This document shows positions 9,469-17,159 of a DNA stretch of 17,932 bases, in pieces. The notes under the pieces are model-generated. The model had not been told where the DNA came from. It ran no database searches and was given only the letters and a program-made list of their open reading frames with translations. Each line of letters begins with the position of its first letter. Position 1 is the first letter of the stretch. Where the stretch lies: the NCBI GenBank assembly GCA_001771975.1, contig MERE01000069.1:1-17932 (forward strand). The letters run 5' to 3'. A program made the position numbers and the translations under genes. The DNA comes from Betaproteobacteria bacterium RIFCSPLOWO2_02_FULL_68_150 (GTDB lineage Bacteria > Pseudomonadota > Gammaproteobacteria > Burkholderiales > SG8-39).

Positions 9469-10229
9469 GCGCCGCCGTCGAGCAGCAGGTTCTGCCCGGT
9501 GATGAAGCCGGACTGGGCGGCGCACAGGAACGCGCAGGCGTCGCCGAATTCCTCGATCGTGCCGAAGCGTTTCGCCGGGTTGGCGTCGCTGCGCGCACGC
9601 GCCAGCTCCTCGGCAGTCTTGCCGAGTTTCTTCGCGTTGAAGGCGAAATTGGAGCGCAGCCGGTCGGTGTCGAACGGCCCCGGCAGCAGATTGTTGATGG
9701 TCACGTTGTGCTGCACGGTCTGGCGCGAAAGTCCCGCTACGAAGCCCGACAGGCCGGTGCGCGCGCCGTTCGAAAGCCCCAGTTCCGGAATCGGCATCTT
9801 CACCGCGCCGGAAGTGATGTTGACGATGCGCCCGAAGCGGCGCGCGATCATGCCGTCTAGCGTGGCCTTGATGAGCTCGATCGGCGTCAGCATGTTGGCG
9901 TCTACTGCCTTGATCCAGTCTTCCCGCGTCCAGTTGCGGAAATCGCCGGGCGGCGGCCCGCCGGCGTTGTTGACGAGGATGTCGGGACTCGGGCAGGCGC
10001 CGAGCGCCTGCGCGCGGCCTTCCGGCGTGGTGATGTCGCCCGCGACCGCGGTGACCTTCGTCCCCGTAAGGCGGCGGATTTCTTGCGCAGTCGCCTCGAG
10101 CGCGTCGCGGCCGCGCGCCGTGATGACGAGTTGCACGCCCTCGCGCGCGAGCGACAGCGCGCAGCCCTTGCCCAAGCCTTTCGATGCCGCGCATACCAGC
10201 GCGGTCTTGCCACGAATTCCCAGATCCAT
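9450..10229 (-). CDS. Short-chain dehydrogenase/reductase-like protein with a degenerate active site
   Basis: This is a 259-residue SDR-fold protein, the usual length for 'classical' SDRs such as 3-oxoacyl-ACP reductases. I chose the ATG at 10229 (MDLGIRGKTALV) because GGGAG at 10236-10240 on the minus strand lies six bases upstream. The Rossmann turn reads CAASKGLGKG (residues 13-22), lacking the first glycine of TGxxxGxG, while NNAGG (87-91) is intact. In the catalytic tetrad, N112 and S140 are kept but the YxxxK pair is S153 and R157 (in LSNGART). A known SDR-like subgroup (recalled as CDD cd05344) is described as lacking perfect cofactor and catalytic motifs, which fits. Substrate and even catalysis are uncertain. 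It diverges from the UbiD gene, so they may share a pathway. Confidence 0.88.
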   Translation of the reverse strand: MDLGIRGKTALVCAASKGLGKGCALSLAREGVQLVITARGRDALEATAQEIRRLTGTKVTAVAGDITTPEGRAQALGACPSPDILVNNAGGPPPGDFRNWTREDWIKAVDANMLTPIELIKATLDGMIARRFGRIVNITSGAVKMPIPELGLSNGARTGLSGFVAGLSRQTVQHNVTINNLLPGPFDTDRLRSNFAFNAKKLGKTAEELARARSDANPAKRFGTIEEFGDACAFLCAAQSGFITGQNLLLDGGAYPGTF

Positions 10230-10295
10230 GCGAAGCTCCCAAGTGTTCCGTAGGCGGGTACCAGGCCTTGCGCGCGCCGATTGCGAGCCCGAGAA

Positions 10296-10327
10296 TTGAC
10301 CTGCGTCAGCGTGCGCGAAATTATATT
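10296..10327 (+). promoter_or_regulatory. Candidate sigma-70 type promoter for the UbiD-family gene
   Basis: TTGACC at 10296-10301 matches five of six -35 bases. Within the AT-rich AAATTATATT that follows, AATTAT (10319-10324) gives a 17-base spacer, while TTATAT (10321-10326) gives 19. The site lies in the 140-bp space between the divergent dehydrogenase and UbiD genes and points toward the UbiD gene, whose ATG is about 45 bases further on. I saw no equally good promoter for the opposite strand. Confidence 0.4.
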
Positions 10328-10369
10328 GCGGCATGGTGCCGCTTCACGAAGGAAAGGGAGGCAGTGAAG

Positions 10370-11836
10370 ATGACCCCATCGCGCAGCGCAGGACATCCCG
10401 TCAAGGACATGCGCAGCTGGATCGCCGATCTGGAGGCCGCGCAGGAGCTGATCCGCATCGACAAGCCGGTCGATCCGCTGACCCAAATGGGGTCGCTCCT
10501 GTATCAGTCGCGCGAGAAGGCGCTTTTCTTCGAGCGGCTGCCGCACGGCTGGCGCTCGCTCGGCCAGGCGCCGGCCAATGTGCGCCAGGCGGCGATCGCC
10601 TTCGGCGTGCCCGAGGATCAGCTCATTCCTCTGGTGGCCGAGCGCATTGGGCGGCGCATCGAGCCGGTCATGGTTGCCGACGGGCCGGTGAAGCAGGTAA
10701 AGCTCAAGCGCGGCGAGTTCGATCTCACCCAGTTGCCGGTCCATGTCGCCGGGCAGCGCGACGGCGGCCCGGTGATCGGCGCGGGGCTCGTCGTCACCAA
10801 GGATCCGGACACCGGGCGGCGCAACGTGAGTTTTCACCGCCTGCAAATCAAGGGGCCGGACAAATCCGGGATCCTGCTCTACCCGCGCCACACCTGGCGC
10901 AACTACCTCAAGTACCAGGAAAAGAACCAGCCGATGCCGGTGGCGATCTTCATCGGTCACCATCCGCTTTACTACGCGGCTGCGGCGACCAGCGCGCCCT
11001 ACGGGGTGGACGAATTCGAAGTCGCGGGCGGTTATCTCGAATCCGCCGTGCGGCTGGTGAAATGCGAGACCGTGGATCTGGAGGTTCCCGCCGACGCCGA
11101 GATCGTCCTCGAGGGCCACATCCCGCCGCACTATCGCGAGGACGAGGGGCCGTTCTCGGAGTTCCAGGACTATTACGTCACCGGCACCGGCAAGAACCCG
11201 GTGGTCGAGTACCAGTTCATGAGCCGCCGGCAGGACGCGATCTTCAAGAACCTGCAGAACGGTTCCGAGATGGAAGGCTGCGTGTTCCACAAGATCCCGA
11301 TGAGCGCCACCATCTTCCGGCGCCTGAAGGACGTGGGCGGCGGCAGCAATCTTCACAACGTCATGGCGTTGCCCGGGATCTTCGGCGTCGTGGTGCAGAT
11401 GACGCCGCGCTTCTACGGCGAGGCGAAGAACCTGCTGATGGCGGCGCTTGCCTCGGAATACCACCACCCGAAGATTGCGATTGCCGTGGACGCCGACGTC
11501 GACATCTTCAACCACTCGGAGCTGCTCTGGGCCCTGACCACGCGGGTCAACCCGCAGCAGGACGTGGTGGTGATCCCGGGCACGCACAACCACGGCATGG
11601 ACGCCAGCCTGCCGGAGCTCGGCGCGTCCGGTACGCCCCTGTGGCAGCGCCTGGGCTCCAAGATGCTGATCGACGCCACCATCCCGCCCCCGGCCGATGC
11701 GGCGGCGCGCGCGAATTTCGAGCGCATCCGGCCGCACAGCCCACAGCTGCGGCTGGAGGACTTCGCCGCGGCGGATTCGCTGCCGCTGGTGCGCGCGCTC
11801 GCGCCGCTATTCTTCGGCTCGAAGCTGCTGCGCTGA
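10370..11836 (+). CDS. UbiD-family (de)carboxylase, prenylated-FMN dependent
   Basis: This 488-residue product belongs to the UbiD family, which reversibly decarboxylates aromatic or alpha,beta-unsaturated acids using prenylated FMN made by UbiX. The ATG at 10370 is preferred because GGGAGG at 10356-10361 is eight bases upstream; the in-frame GTG at 10364 would be only two bases away. The catalytic triad of the family is visible: R157 in NVSFHRLQ, and E259 and E264 in EGPFSEF, the same spacing as R173/E277/E282 of Aspergillus Fdc1. N152 fits a metal/phosphate ligand. It could be ubiquinone-pathway UbiD or a catabolic homologue. The divergent SDR neighbour and the absence of ubi genes or ubiX nearby favour the latter, but this is inference, so I give no symbol. 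Confidence 0.93.
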   Translation: MTPSRSAGHPVKDMRSWIADLEAAQELIRIDKPVDPLTQMGSLLYQSREKALFFERLPHGWRSLGQAPANVRQAAIAFGVPEDQLIPLVAERIGRRIEPVMVADGPVKQVKLKRGEFDLTQLPVHVAGQRDGGPVIGAGLVVTKDPDTGRRNVSFHRLQIKGPDKSGILLYPRHTWRNYLKYQEKNQPMPVAIFIGHHPLYYAAAATSAPYGVDEFEVAGGYLESAVRLVKCETVDLEVPADAEIVLEGHIPPHYREDEGPFSEFQDYYVTGTGKNPVVEYQFMSRRQDAIFKNLQNGSEMEGCVFHKIPMSATIFRRLKDVGGGSNLHNVMALPGIFGVVVQMTPRFYGEAKNLLMAALASEYHHPKIAIAVDADVDIFNHSELLWALTTRVNPQQDVVVIPGTHNHGMDASLPELGASGTPLWQRLGSKMLIDATIPPPADAAARANFERIRPHSPQLRLEDFAAADSLPLVRALAPLFFGSKLLR

Positions 11837-11859
11837 CCGGATGCGGCCGGCCAGCGTCC

Positions 11860-11877
11860 CCGCCTGTCCTAAGGCGG
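11860..11877. other. Small hairpin between convergent UbiD and EamA genes
   Basis: CCGCCT (11860-11865) and AGGCGG (11872-11877) form a perfect 6-bp stem with a six-base loop in the 32-base gap between two convergent genes. Its left arm and loop lie next to the EamA stop codon. There is no T-tract on either strand, so it may only be a weak bidirectional terminator or chance in GC-rich DNA. Confidence 0.25.
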
Positions 11878-12777
11878 CGGCTTCAATGTGACGAGCAGCA
11901 CGCCGCCGATCACCAGCGCGCCGCCGAGAATCTGCCACGCGGTGAGCGCGCCCTCGAGCAGGAAAAAGTCGGCCAGCACCGTGGTCACCGGCCCGAGTGC
12001 GCCGATCAGGGCGAAGCGGTTGGCGCCGATGCGCTTGAGCGCTTCGGCCACCAGCAATACCGGCAGCACGGTGCACACGGTCGCGAGCAGGATCGCGTAG
12101 CCCCACACGTTCGAAGGCAGCTCGAGCGAACCCGCGGTTTCCAGAACGACGAACTGCATCACCGCGGGCGCCGTAGACACCATCATCGTGTAGGCGGTGA
12201 AGCGCATCGAGCCGACGCGCTGCACCAGCTGGCTGCCGGCGACGAGGTACACCGCGTAGCACAGGGCGGAGGCGAAAACGAGCAGCGCGCCCGCGAGGAA
12301 CAGGCGGTGCTGCGGTGCTGCGCCGATCTGGCTCGATACGACCAGCGCGATGCCCGCATAGCACGCGGCGAGCGCCGCGAGCTCGCGCGGCGAAGGCTTC
12401 TTGCCGAGAAACGCGAACGACAGCAGCACCACCAGCGTCGGATAAAGGAACAGGATGAGCCGCCCGATCCTGGCCGGAACGTACTGCAGCCCGAGAAAAT
12501 CGAGCAGACTCGCGAGGTAGTAGCCGACAAAGCCGAGCGCGACGATGCCTGCCCAGTCGCGCGCCGCAAGCGGCGCCGCACCGCGCAGCCACCACGCCAT
12601 GCCGACGAAGAACGGCAGCGATAGCGTCATGCGCAGGAACAGCAGCGTGGTGGCGCTCACCGGGTGCGCCGCCGCAGTCTCGGCGTAGGCGAGCTTGACC
12701 AGGATCGGACGGAAGGCGAAAGCGACCGTGCCCAGCAGGGCGAAACCGACACCCCAGCCCCGCCCGGTGAGACTCAA
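11869..12777 (-). CDS. EamA/DMT-family permease
   Basis: This is a 10-helix drug/metabolite transporter superfamily protein with two EamA repeats (about residues 10-145 and 155-298), likely an inner-membrane exporter or importer of small metabolites. Hydrophobic segments alternate with short loops throughout. The end of repeat one carries YPTLVVLLSFAFLGKKPSPRE and the end of repeat two LGPVTTVLADFFLLEGALTAWQ, both typical EamA phrases. The start is uncertain. The frame stays open far upstream across the opposite strand of yebC, but membrane-protein character begins only near 12777, where a TTG (MSLTGRGWGVGFALLG) gives a normal 302 residues. No clear ribosome binding site precedes it. It meets yebC head to head with no promoter space. 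The substrate cannot be told. Confidence 0.85.
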   Translation of the reverse strand: MSLTGRGWGVGFALLGTVAFAFRPILVKLAYAETAAAHPVSATTLLFLRMTLSLPFFVGMAWWLRGAAPLAARDWAGIVALGFVGYYLASLLDFLGLQYVPARIGRLILFLYPTLVVLLSFAFLGKKPSPRELAALAACYAGIALVVSSQIGAAPQHRLFLAGALLVFASALCYAVYLVAGSQLVQRVGSMRFTAYTMMVSTAPAVMQFVVLETAGSLELPSNVWGYAILLATVCTVLPVLLVAEALKRIGANRFALIGALGPVTTVLADFFLLEGALTAWQILGGALVIGGVLLVTLKPPP

Positions 12778-13525
12778 CGCCGTCTGCCGCCGCCAGGGAT
12801 CGAACCAGGCACGCCGCGCCGCAGGTGCAGGCTGGTGTTGGCGCTCCGACGCCAAACGCGGCAAGGCCTTCACCAAGCTGATCAAGGAGATCACGGTCGC
12901 GGCCCGGCTTGGCGGCAGCGACGCCAATGCCAATCCGCGCCTGCGCCTCGCGCTCGAGAAGGCGCGCGCCGAAAACCTCCCGGGCGACAACATCCAGCGC
13001 GCGATCGGGCGCGGCACGGGCACGCTCGACGGCGCCGCTTACGAGGAGGTGCGCTACGAAGGCTACGGTGTTTCCGGCGCCGCGGTGATGGTCGACTGCC
13101 TCACCGACAATCGCACCCGCACGGTCGCCGAGGTGCGCCACGCCTTCACCAAGAACGGCGGCAATCTCGGCTCGGACGGCTCGGTGGCCTACCTTTTCAG
13201 GCACTGCGGCCAGTTCGTGTTCGCCCCCGGCACGAGCGAAGAGCAGGTGATGGAGGCGGCGCTCGAAGCGGGTGCCGACGACGTGCTGGCGAACGATGAC
13301 GGCTCGATCGAGGTGGTGTGTGCGCCGGGCGAGTTCGAGCGCGTGCGCACGGGACTCGAGCGCTCGGGGCTCAAACCGGCGCTCGCGGAGATCACCATGA
13401 AGGCCGCCGCCGAGAACGCGCTCGCGGGCGAGGAAGCGGCCAAGATGCGCAGGCTCCTGGACGCGCTCGAGAATCTCGACGACGTGCAGGAGGTCTACAC
13501 CAACGCCGCGCTCGGCGAAGCGTGA
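12767..13525 (+). CDS. yebC: YebC/PmpR-family protein with abnormal N-terminus
   Basis: From D28 (codon at 12848) onward this is a clear YebC-family protein: DAKRGKAFTKLIKEITVAAR, RYEGYGVSGAAVMVDCLTDNRTRTV, KNGGNLGSDGSVAYLF and a normal C-terminus DDVQEVYTNAALGEA. The family has been described as DNA-binding regulators and, for some members, as translation factors. The near-universal first 17 residues (MAGHSKWANIxHRK...) are missing and nothing like them is encoded in any frame just upstream. The nearest in-frame start is a GTG at 12767 without a Shine-Dalgarno site, adding 27 unrelated residues; an ATG at 12695 lies inside the eamA gene. The gene is therefore 5'-rearranged, mis-assembled, or a pseudogene at its start. 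Its stop overlaps ruvC in GTGA. Confidence 0.75.
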   Translation: MRLNAVCRRQGSNQARRAAGAGWCWRSDAKRGKAFTKLIKEITVAARLGGSDANANPRLRLALEKARAENLPGDNIQRAIGRGTGTLDGAAYEEVRYEGYGVSGAAVMVDCLTDNRTRTVAEVRHAFTKNGGNLGSDGSVAYLFRHCGQFVFAPGTSEEQVMEAALEAGADDVLANDDGSIEVVCAPGEFERVRTGLERSGLKPALAEITMKAAAENALAGEEAAKMRRLLDALENLDDVQEVYTNAALGEA

Positions 13526-14046
13526 GCCGGCAGCGCATTCTCGGCATCGATCCGGGCTTGCGCGTCACCGGATTCGGCGTGATCGAGCGCTCGGGCAACC
13601 GCCTCGCCTACGTGACGAGCGGTTGCGTGCGCTCCGGCGCGGGGGAGCTCGCCGCGCGGCTGAAGACGATCCTCGAGGGCTTGAGCGAGGTGATCGCGCG
13701 GCACCAGCCGGGCGAGGTCGCGGTCGAGAAGGTGTTCGTCAACGTCAATGCGCAATCGACGCTCGCACTCGGGCAGGCGCGCGGCACGGCGATCTGCGCC
13801 GCGGTGCTCGCGGGCCTGCCGGTCGCCGAGTACACTGCGCTGCAGGTCAAGCAATCGGTGGTCGGCAAGGGTCATGCCGCAAAGGAACAGGTCCAGCACA
13901 TGGTGCGGCGGTTGCTCGCGTTGCCCGGCGATCCGAGCCCGGATGCGGCGGACGCGCTTGCCTGCGCGATCTGCCACGCCCACGGCGGCGCGCTCGGCGG
14001 CCTGTCGACGCGCGGTCTGCGCATGAAGCGCGGGAGGCTGGTTTGA
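13522..14046 (+). CDS. ruvC: Crossover junction endodeoxyribonuclease RuvC
   Basis: RuvC is the dimeric resolvase that nicks Holliday junctions during recombinational repair, working with RuvAB. The 174-residue product is of usual length and carries the four acidic catalytic residues: D10 (RILGIDPGLRVTGFGV), E69 (VAVEKVF), and D141 and D144 (PDAADALACAICH), each three positions later than in E. coli. The phrase QSTLALGQARG is also diagnostic. The GTG at 13522 overlaps the yebC stop in GTGA, so its translation is probably coupled to yebC. A more upstream start would run into yebC in another frame. Confidence 0.97.
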   Translation: MSRQRILGIDPGLRVTGFGVIERSGNRLAYVTSGCVRSGAGELAARLKTILEGLSEVIARHQPGEVAVEKVFVNVNAQSTLALGQARGTAICAAVLAGLPVAEYTALQVKQSVVGKGHAAKEQVQHMVRRLLALPGDPSPDAADALACAICHAHGGALGGLSTRGLRMKRGRLV

Positions 14047-14624
14047 TCGGGCGCCTTTCGGGAAGGCTCGTCGCCCGCCATCCGCCGCAGGTGCTGGTGG
14101 ATGTCGGCGGCGTCGCCTACGAGCTCGACGTGCCCATGAGCACCTTCTACAACCTGCCCGCTACCGGCGAGTCGGTGACGCTGCATACGCATCTGCTGGT
14201 GCGCGAGGATGCGCATACGCTCTACGGTTTCGCCACGCTCGATGAGCGCGCCGCGTTCCGGCAGCTGATCCGCATCTCGGGCATCGGCGCGCGCACCGCG
14301 CTCGCGGTGCTCTCGGGACTCTCGGTGACGGAGCTGGCGCACGCCGTCACCTTGCAGGAAACCGCGCGCCTGACGAAGGTTCCGGGCATCGGCACCAAGA
14401 CCGCCGAGCGCCTGCTGCTCGAATTGAAGGGCAAGCTGGCGGAGTCGCTGCCCGGCAGCGCCGCGGCCGCCGCGCCCGACAGCGCGACGCCCGACATCCT
14501 GCACGCACTCATCGGGCTCGGTTACAGCGAGAAGGAAGCGCTGGGCGCGGTGAAGGCGCTGTCGCACGGGGTGACGGTCGCGGAAGGCATCCGGCAGGCG
14601 CTCAAGGCTCTGGGGAAGGTCTGA
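14043..14624 (+). CDS. ruvA: Holliday junction branch migration protein RuvA
   Basis: RuvA binds the four-way junction as a tetramer and loads the RuvB motor. The 193-residue product starts MIGRLSGRLVARHPPQVLVD, the normal RuvA N-terminus with its OB-fold (about residues 1-62). Two helix-hairpin-helix motifs follow, SGIGARTALAVLSG near residue 78 and PGIGTKTAERLLLELKGKL near residue 114. After a flexible alanine-rich linker comes domain III (LIGLGYSEKEALGAVKAL), which contacts RuvB. The start is a TTG at 14043 overlapping the ruvC stop (TTGA), with GGGAGG at 14032-14037 five bases ahead. Confidence 0.97.
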   Translation: MIGRLSGRLVARHPPQVLVDVGGVAYELDVPMSTFYNLPATGESVTLHTHLLVREDAHTLYGFATLDERAAFRQLIRISGIGARTALAVLSGLSVTELAHAVTLQETARLTKVPGIGTKTAERLLLELKGKLAESLPGSAAAAAPDSATPDILHALIGLGYSEKEALGAVKALSHGVTVAEGIRQALKALGKV

Positions 14625-14625
14625 G

Positions 14626-15668
<1,043 letters not shown>

Positions 15669-15672
<4 letters not shown>

Positions 15673-15878
15673 CCGCTAGCCCGGCGCGAGGGCCGGCAGC
15701 GCGGCGATCCGGCCTGGGCCGTCGCGATCACCGGACCGGCGCCGCCCGCGCGCAGATCCCGCGAGGCCTGTTCGCCGTAATGCTGTGCGAGCGACGCGAG
15801 TCCCGTGGCCAGCACGAAATTAACCCCCAGCGCCGCCATCGCGGCGGCGATTCTCGCCTTGCGGTCGAGCGTGATCAT
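15669..15878 (-). CDS. Small single-span membrane protein, unknown function
   Basis: I do not recognise a named family. The 69-residue product starts MITLDRKARIAAAMAALGVN, a basic N-terminus followed by one hydrophobic stretch (about residues 11-30) that would serve as a membrane anchor or uncleaved signal. The C-terminal half is alanine/glycine/arginine-rich. Support for a real gene comes from GAGGGA at 15886-15891 on the minus strand, seven bases before the ATG, and from a good predicted promoter (TTGACA, 15949-15954). It shares a palindromic regulatory region with the divergent CGNR-type regulator, so it is a likely target of that regulator. Its stop overlaps the ruvB stop by four bases. 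Confidence 0.6.
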
Positions 15879-15913
15879 GGTGGCGTCCCTCGAAGTAACT
15901 GTCTACAACACAG

Positions 15914-15942
15914 TAGACGGTTACATGCTAGCGTGGCACAAT
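15914..15942 (+). promoter_or_regulatory. Predicted promoter for the CGNR regulator gene
   Basis: TAGACG (15914-15919) and CACAAT (15937-15942), each matching four of six consensus bases, are separated by 17 bases. A transcript from here would start near 15949 and give a leader of about 28 bases containing GGGAGG. The -35 lies in the right arm of dyad 1, the geometry expected for autorepression. Confidence 0.4.
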
Positions 15943-15954
15943 GTAACCTGTCAA
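15925..15954 (-). promoter_or_regulatory. Predicted promoter for the small membrane-protein gene
   Basis: On the minus strand a perfect -35, TTGACA (15949-15954), is followed after 18 bases by TAGCAT (15925-15930), four of six matches to a -10. Transcription would begin near 15918, inside dyad 1, about 40 bases before the ATG at 15878. Protein bound to the GTAAC half-sites would cover both elements. Confidence 0.5.
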
Positions 15955-15976
15955 GTCATATTGGGAGGTTACGCGA

Positions 15977-16666
15977 ATGAGCCCCGCCGGCGCCCTGCAG
16001 CGCACCCGCAGCAAGCCCTGCGGCGAGACCCTGCGCTGCCCCGGCGGCGCGCTGTGCCTCGATTTCTGCAATACCGGGCAGGGCGCGCGCGATGCTCACG
16101 GCAGCGAATGGCTGGCGGGGTTCGCCGACCTGCTCGACTGGCTCGAGGCCGAAGGCGCGCTCGGCGCCGACCAGGCGAAGCGAATCCGCGAGGCGGCGCG
16201 CGCGGCGCCCGAGCGCGCCAGGGCGCTGTGGTCGCGCGCGCTCGAACTGCGCGAAGCGCTGCGCCGAGTGTTCGAAGCGCGCGTTCGCGGCGAGGCGCCG
16301 CCGCGCGAGGCGCTGGCGCGCCTCGAAGCCGAGCATGCGCTCGGCGCTGCATTTGCGCGCCTCGCGTGGCGGCACGGGCAAGGCCGCTGGGAGCTCGATG
16401 CGTCGGTCGGCGCCCCCGATGCGCTGCTGCAGCCGATCGTGCAATCCGCACTCGAACTGCTGACCGCAGAGTCGCTCGCGCGAGTGCGCCGTTGCGGCAA
16501 TCCGACCTGCCTGTGGCTGTTCATCGACGCAACCCGCAACCGCAGCCGGCGCTGGTGCGAGATGGCGAGCTGCGGCAACGTGTTCAAGGTGCGGCGCCAC
16601 CGCGAGCGCGCGCGCAAGGGCAGCGCGAGCCGCCGCCGCGCGCCGCGCGCTGCACGCAAGGCCTGA
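15977..16666 (+). CDS. ABATE/CGNR zinc-finger putative transcriptional regulator
   Basis: This 229-residue protein fits the ABATE + zf-CGNR architecture (recalled as Pfam PF07336 and PF11706), annotated only as putative stress-related regulators. The N-terminal ABATE region (about residues 18-155) shows GGALCLDFCNTG and LVDWL-like DLLDWLEAEGALG. The C-terminal finger has two CX4C pairs, C173/C178 in RRCGNPTC and C194/C199 in WCEMASCGN, with the name-giving CGN and the conserved DATRNRSRRW between them. The tail is very basic (VRRHRERARKG...), suited to DNA contact. The ATG at 15977 has GGGAGG at 15963-15968 eight bases upstream. It diverges from a small membrane-protein gene across a palindrome-rich region, suggesting autoregulation and control of that neighbour. 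Confidence 0.88.
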   Translation: MSPAGALQRTRSKPCGETLRCPGGALCLDFCNTGQGARDAHGSEWLAGFADLLDWLEAEGALGADQAKRIREAARAAPERARALWSRALELREALRRVFEARVRGEAPPREALARLEAEHALGAAFARLAWRHGQGRWELDASVGAPDALLQPIVQSALELLTAESLARVRRCGNPTCLWLFIDATRNRSRRWCEMASCGNVFKVRRHRERARKGSASRRRAPRAARKA

Positions 16667-16702
16667 GTCGCAGGCTCTGGATTGCGCGCAACCGAACGCC
16701 AG

Positions 16703-16727
16703 GCGGCCGCGAGGCCGCTGCTACAAT
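16703..16727 (+). promoter_or_regulatory. Hairpin and extended -10 promoter ahead of ybgC-tolQR
   Basis: GCGGCC (16703-16708) and GGCCGC (16713-16718) form a perfect 6-bp stem closed by GCGA, a GNRA-type tetraloop, with no T-tract behind it. Directly after it comes TGCTACAAT (16719-16727), an extended -10 element (TGn plus TACAAT, five of six). No convincing -35 lies 16-18 bases upstream, as is acceptable for extended -10 promoters. The hairpin may weakly end the regulator transcript. Confidence 0.4.
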
Positions 16728-16757
16728 GAGGCGGACGCATTCCAGGAGCGCAGCACG

Positions 16758-17159
16758 TTGACGCCGTTCAGTTTTCCCGTGCGGGTGTACTACGAGGACA
16801 CGGACCGCGGCGGGGTCGTCTACTACGCCAACTACCTGCGGTTTTTCGAGCGCGCGCGCAGCGAGTGGCTGCGCAGCCTCGGCATCAACCAGGAGCAGCT
16901 CGCCGCGGATACCGGCACCGGCTTCGTGGTTTCGCGCGCCGAGATCGATTTCAGGATCGGCGCGCGGCTCGACGACCTGCTCGCCGTCACCGTGCTGCCG
17001 CTGGAGAAAAAGCGCACCTATCTGTGGCTGGCGCAGGAAGCGCGCCTTGGCGACGGGCGCGTGTGCGCCGCGGCGCGCATCCAGGCGGCCTGCGTGCGCC
17101 ACCGCGACATGCGCCCGCAGCCGATCCCCAGGCCGCTTGCCGCCAGGATCGCGCCATGA
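16758..17159 (+). CDS. ybgC: Tol-Pal-associated acyl-CoA thioesterase YbgC
   Basis: YbgC is a cytoplasmic hot-dog-fold (4HBT) thioesterase that hydrolyses acyl-CoA and is encoded with the Tol-Pal envelope system. The 133-residue product has the diagnostic N-terminal phrase VYYEDTDRGGVVYYANYLRF with the catalytic aspartate at D16, followed by ERARSEWLRSLGI. The position held by histidine in E. coli is Y23 here, which I recall as common in related proteobacteria. The start is a TTG at 16758 with AGGAG at 16744-16748 nine bases ahead; no ATG or GTG lies upstream in a plausible place. The stop overlaps tolQ in ATGA. Confidence 0.94.
   Translation: MTPFSFPVRVYYEDTDRGGVVYYANYLRFFERARSEWLRSLGINQEQLAADTGTGFVVSRAEIDFRIGARLDDLLAVTVLPLEKKRTYLWLAQEARLGDGRVCAAARIQAACVRHRDMRPQPIPRPLAARIAP

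Larger units (their letters stand above)
15895..15972. promoter_or_regulatory. Divergent operator region with four alternating GTAAC half-sites
   Basis: Dyad 1 has GTAACTGTCTAC (15895-15906) and GTAGACGGTTAC (15913-15924), pairing at 11 of 12 positions around a six-base centre. Dyad 2 has GTAACCT (15943-15949) and AGGTTAC (15966-15972). Between them GGTTACAT (15919-15926) and ATGTAACC (15941-15948) form a third perfect dyad. Each dyad spans exactly 30 bases and their centres are 24 bases apart. Together the arms read as GTAACC-type half-sites in alternating orientation. The array covers both predicted promoters and the ribosome binding site of the regulator gene, so it is most likely the operator of the adjacent CGNR protein. 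The repeats are seen directly; the binding protein is inferred. Confidence 0.65.

Noticed and set aside
8203..10242. Very long minus-strand open frame across phoR and the dehydrogenase
   Set aside because: It is antisense to phoR and out of frame with the dehydrogenase. PhoR motifs on the plus strand are complete.
10333..12624. Very long plus-strand open frame overlapping the UbiD gene and the EamA gene
   Set aside because: It is a GC-rich shadow frame, out of phase with the UbiD gene and antisense to the EamA gene, with low-complexity Arg/Ala/Gly text and no domain.
12793..12809. tRNA T-arm-like sequence on the minus strand (CCTGGTTCGATCCCTGG) near the eamA-yebC junction
   Set aside because: The stem has a T-T mismatch and no D arm, anticodon arm, matching acceptor stem or CCA can be found around it, so it is not a tRNA gene. 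A tRNA-derived attachment-site remnant cannot be supported from 17 bases.
12778..13023. Longer N-terminus of the EamA protein extending over the start of yebC on the opposite strand
   Set aside because: The extra text is arginine-rich antisense of the conserved yebC sequence and has no membrane or signal character. The EamA fold begins near 12777.
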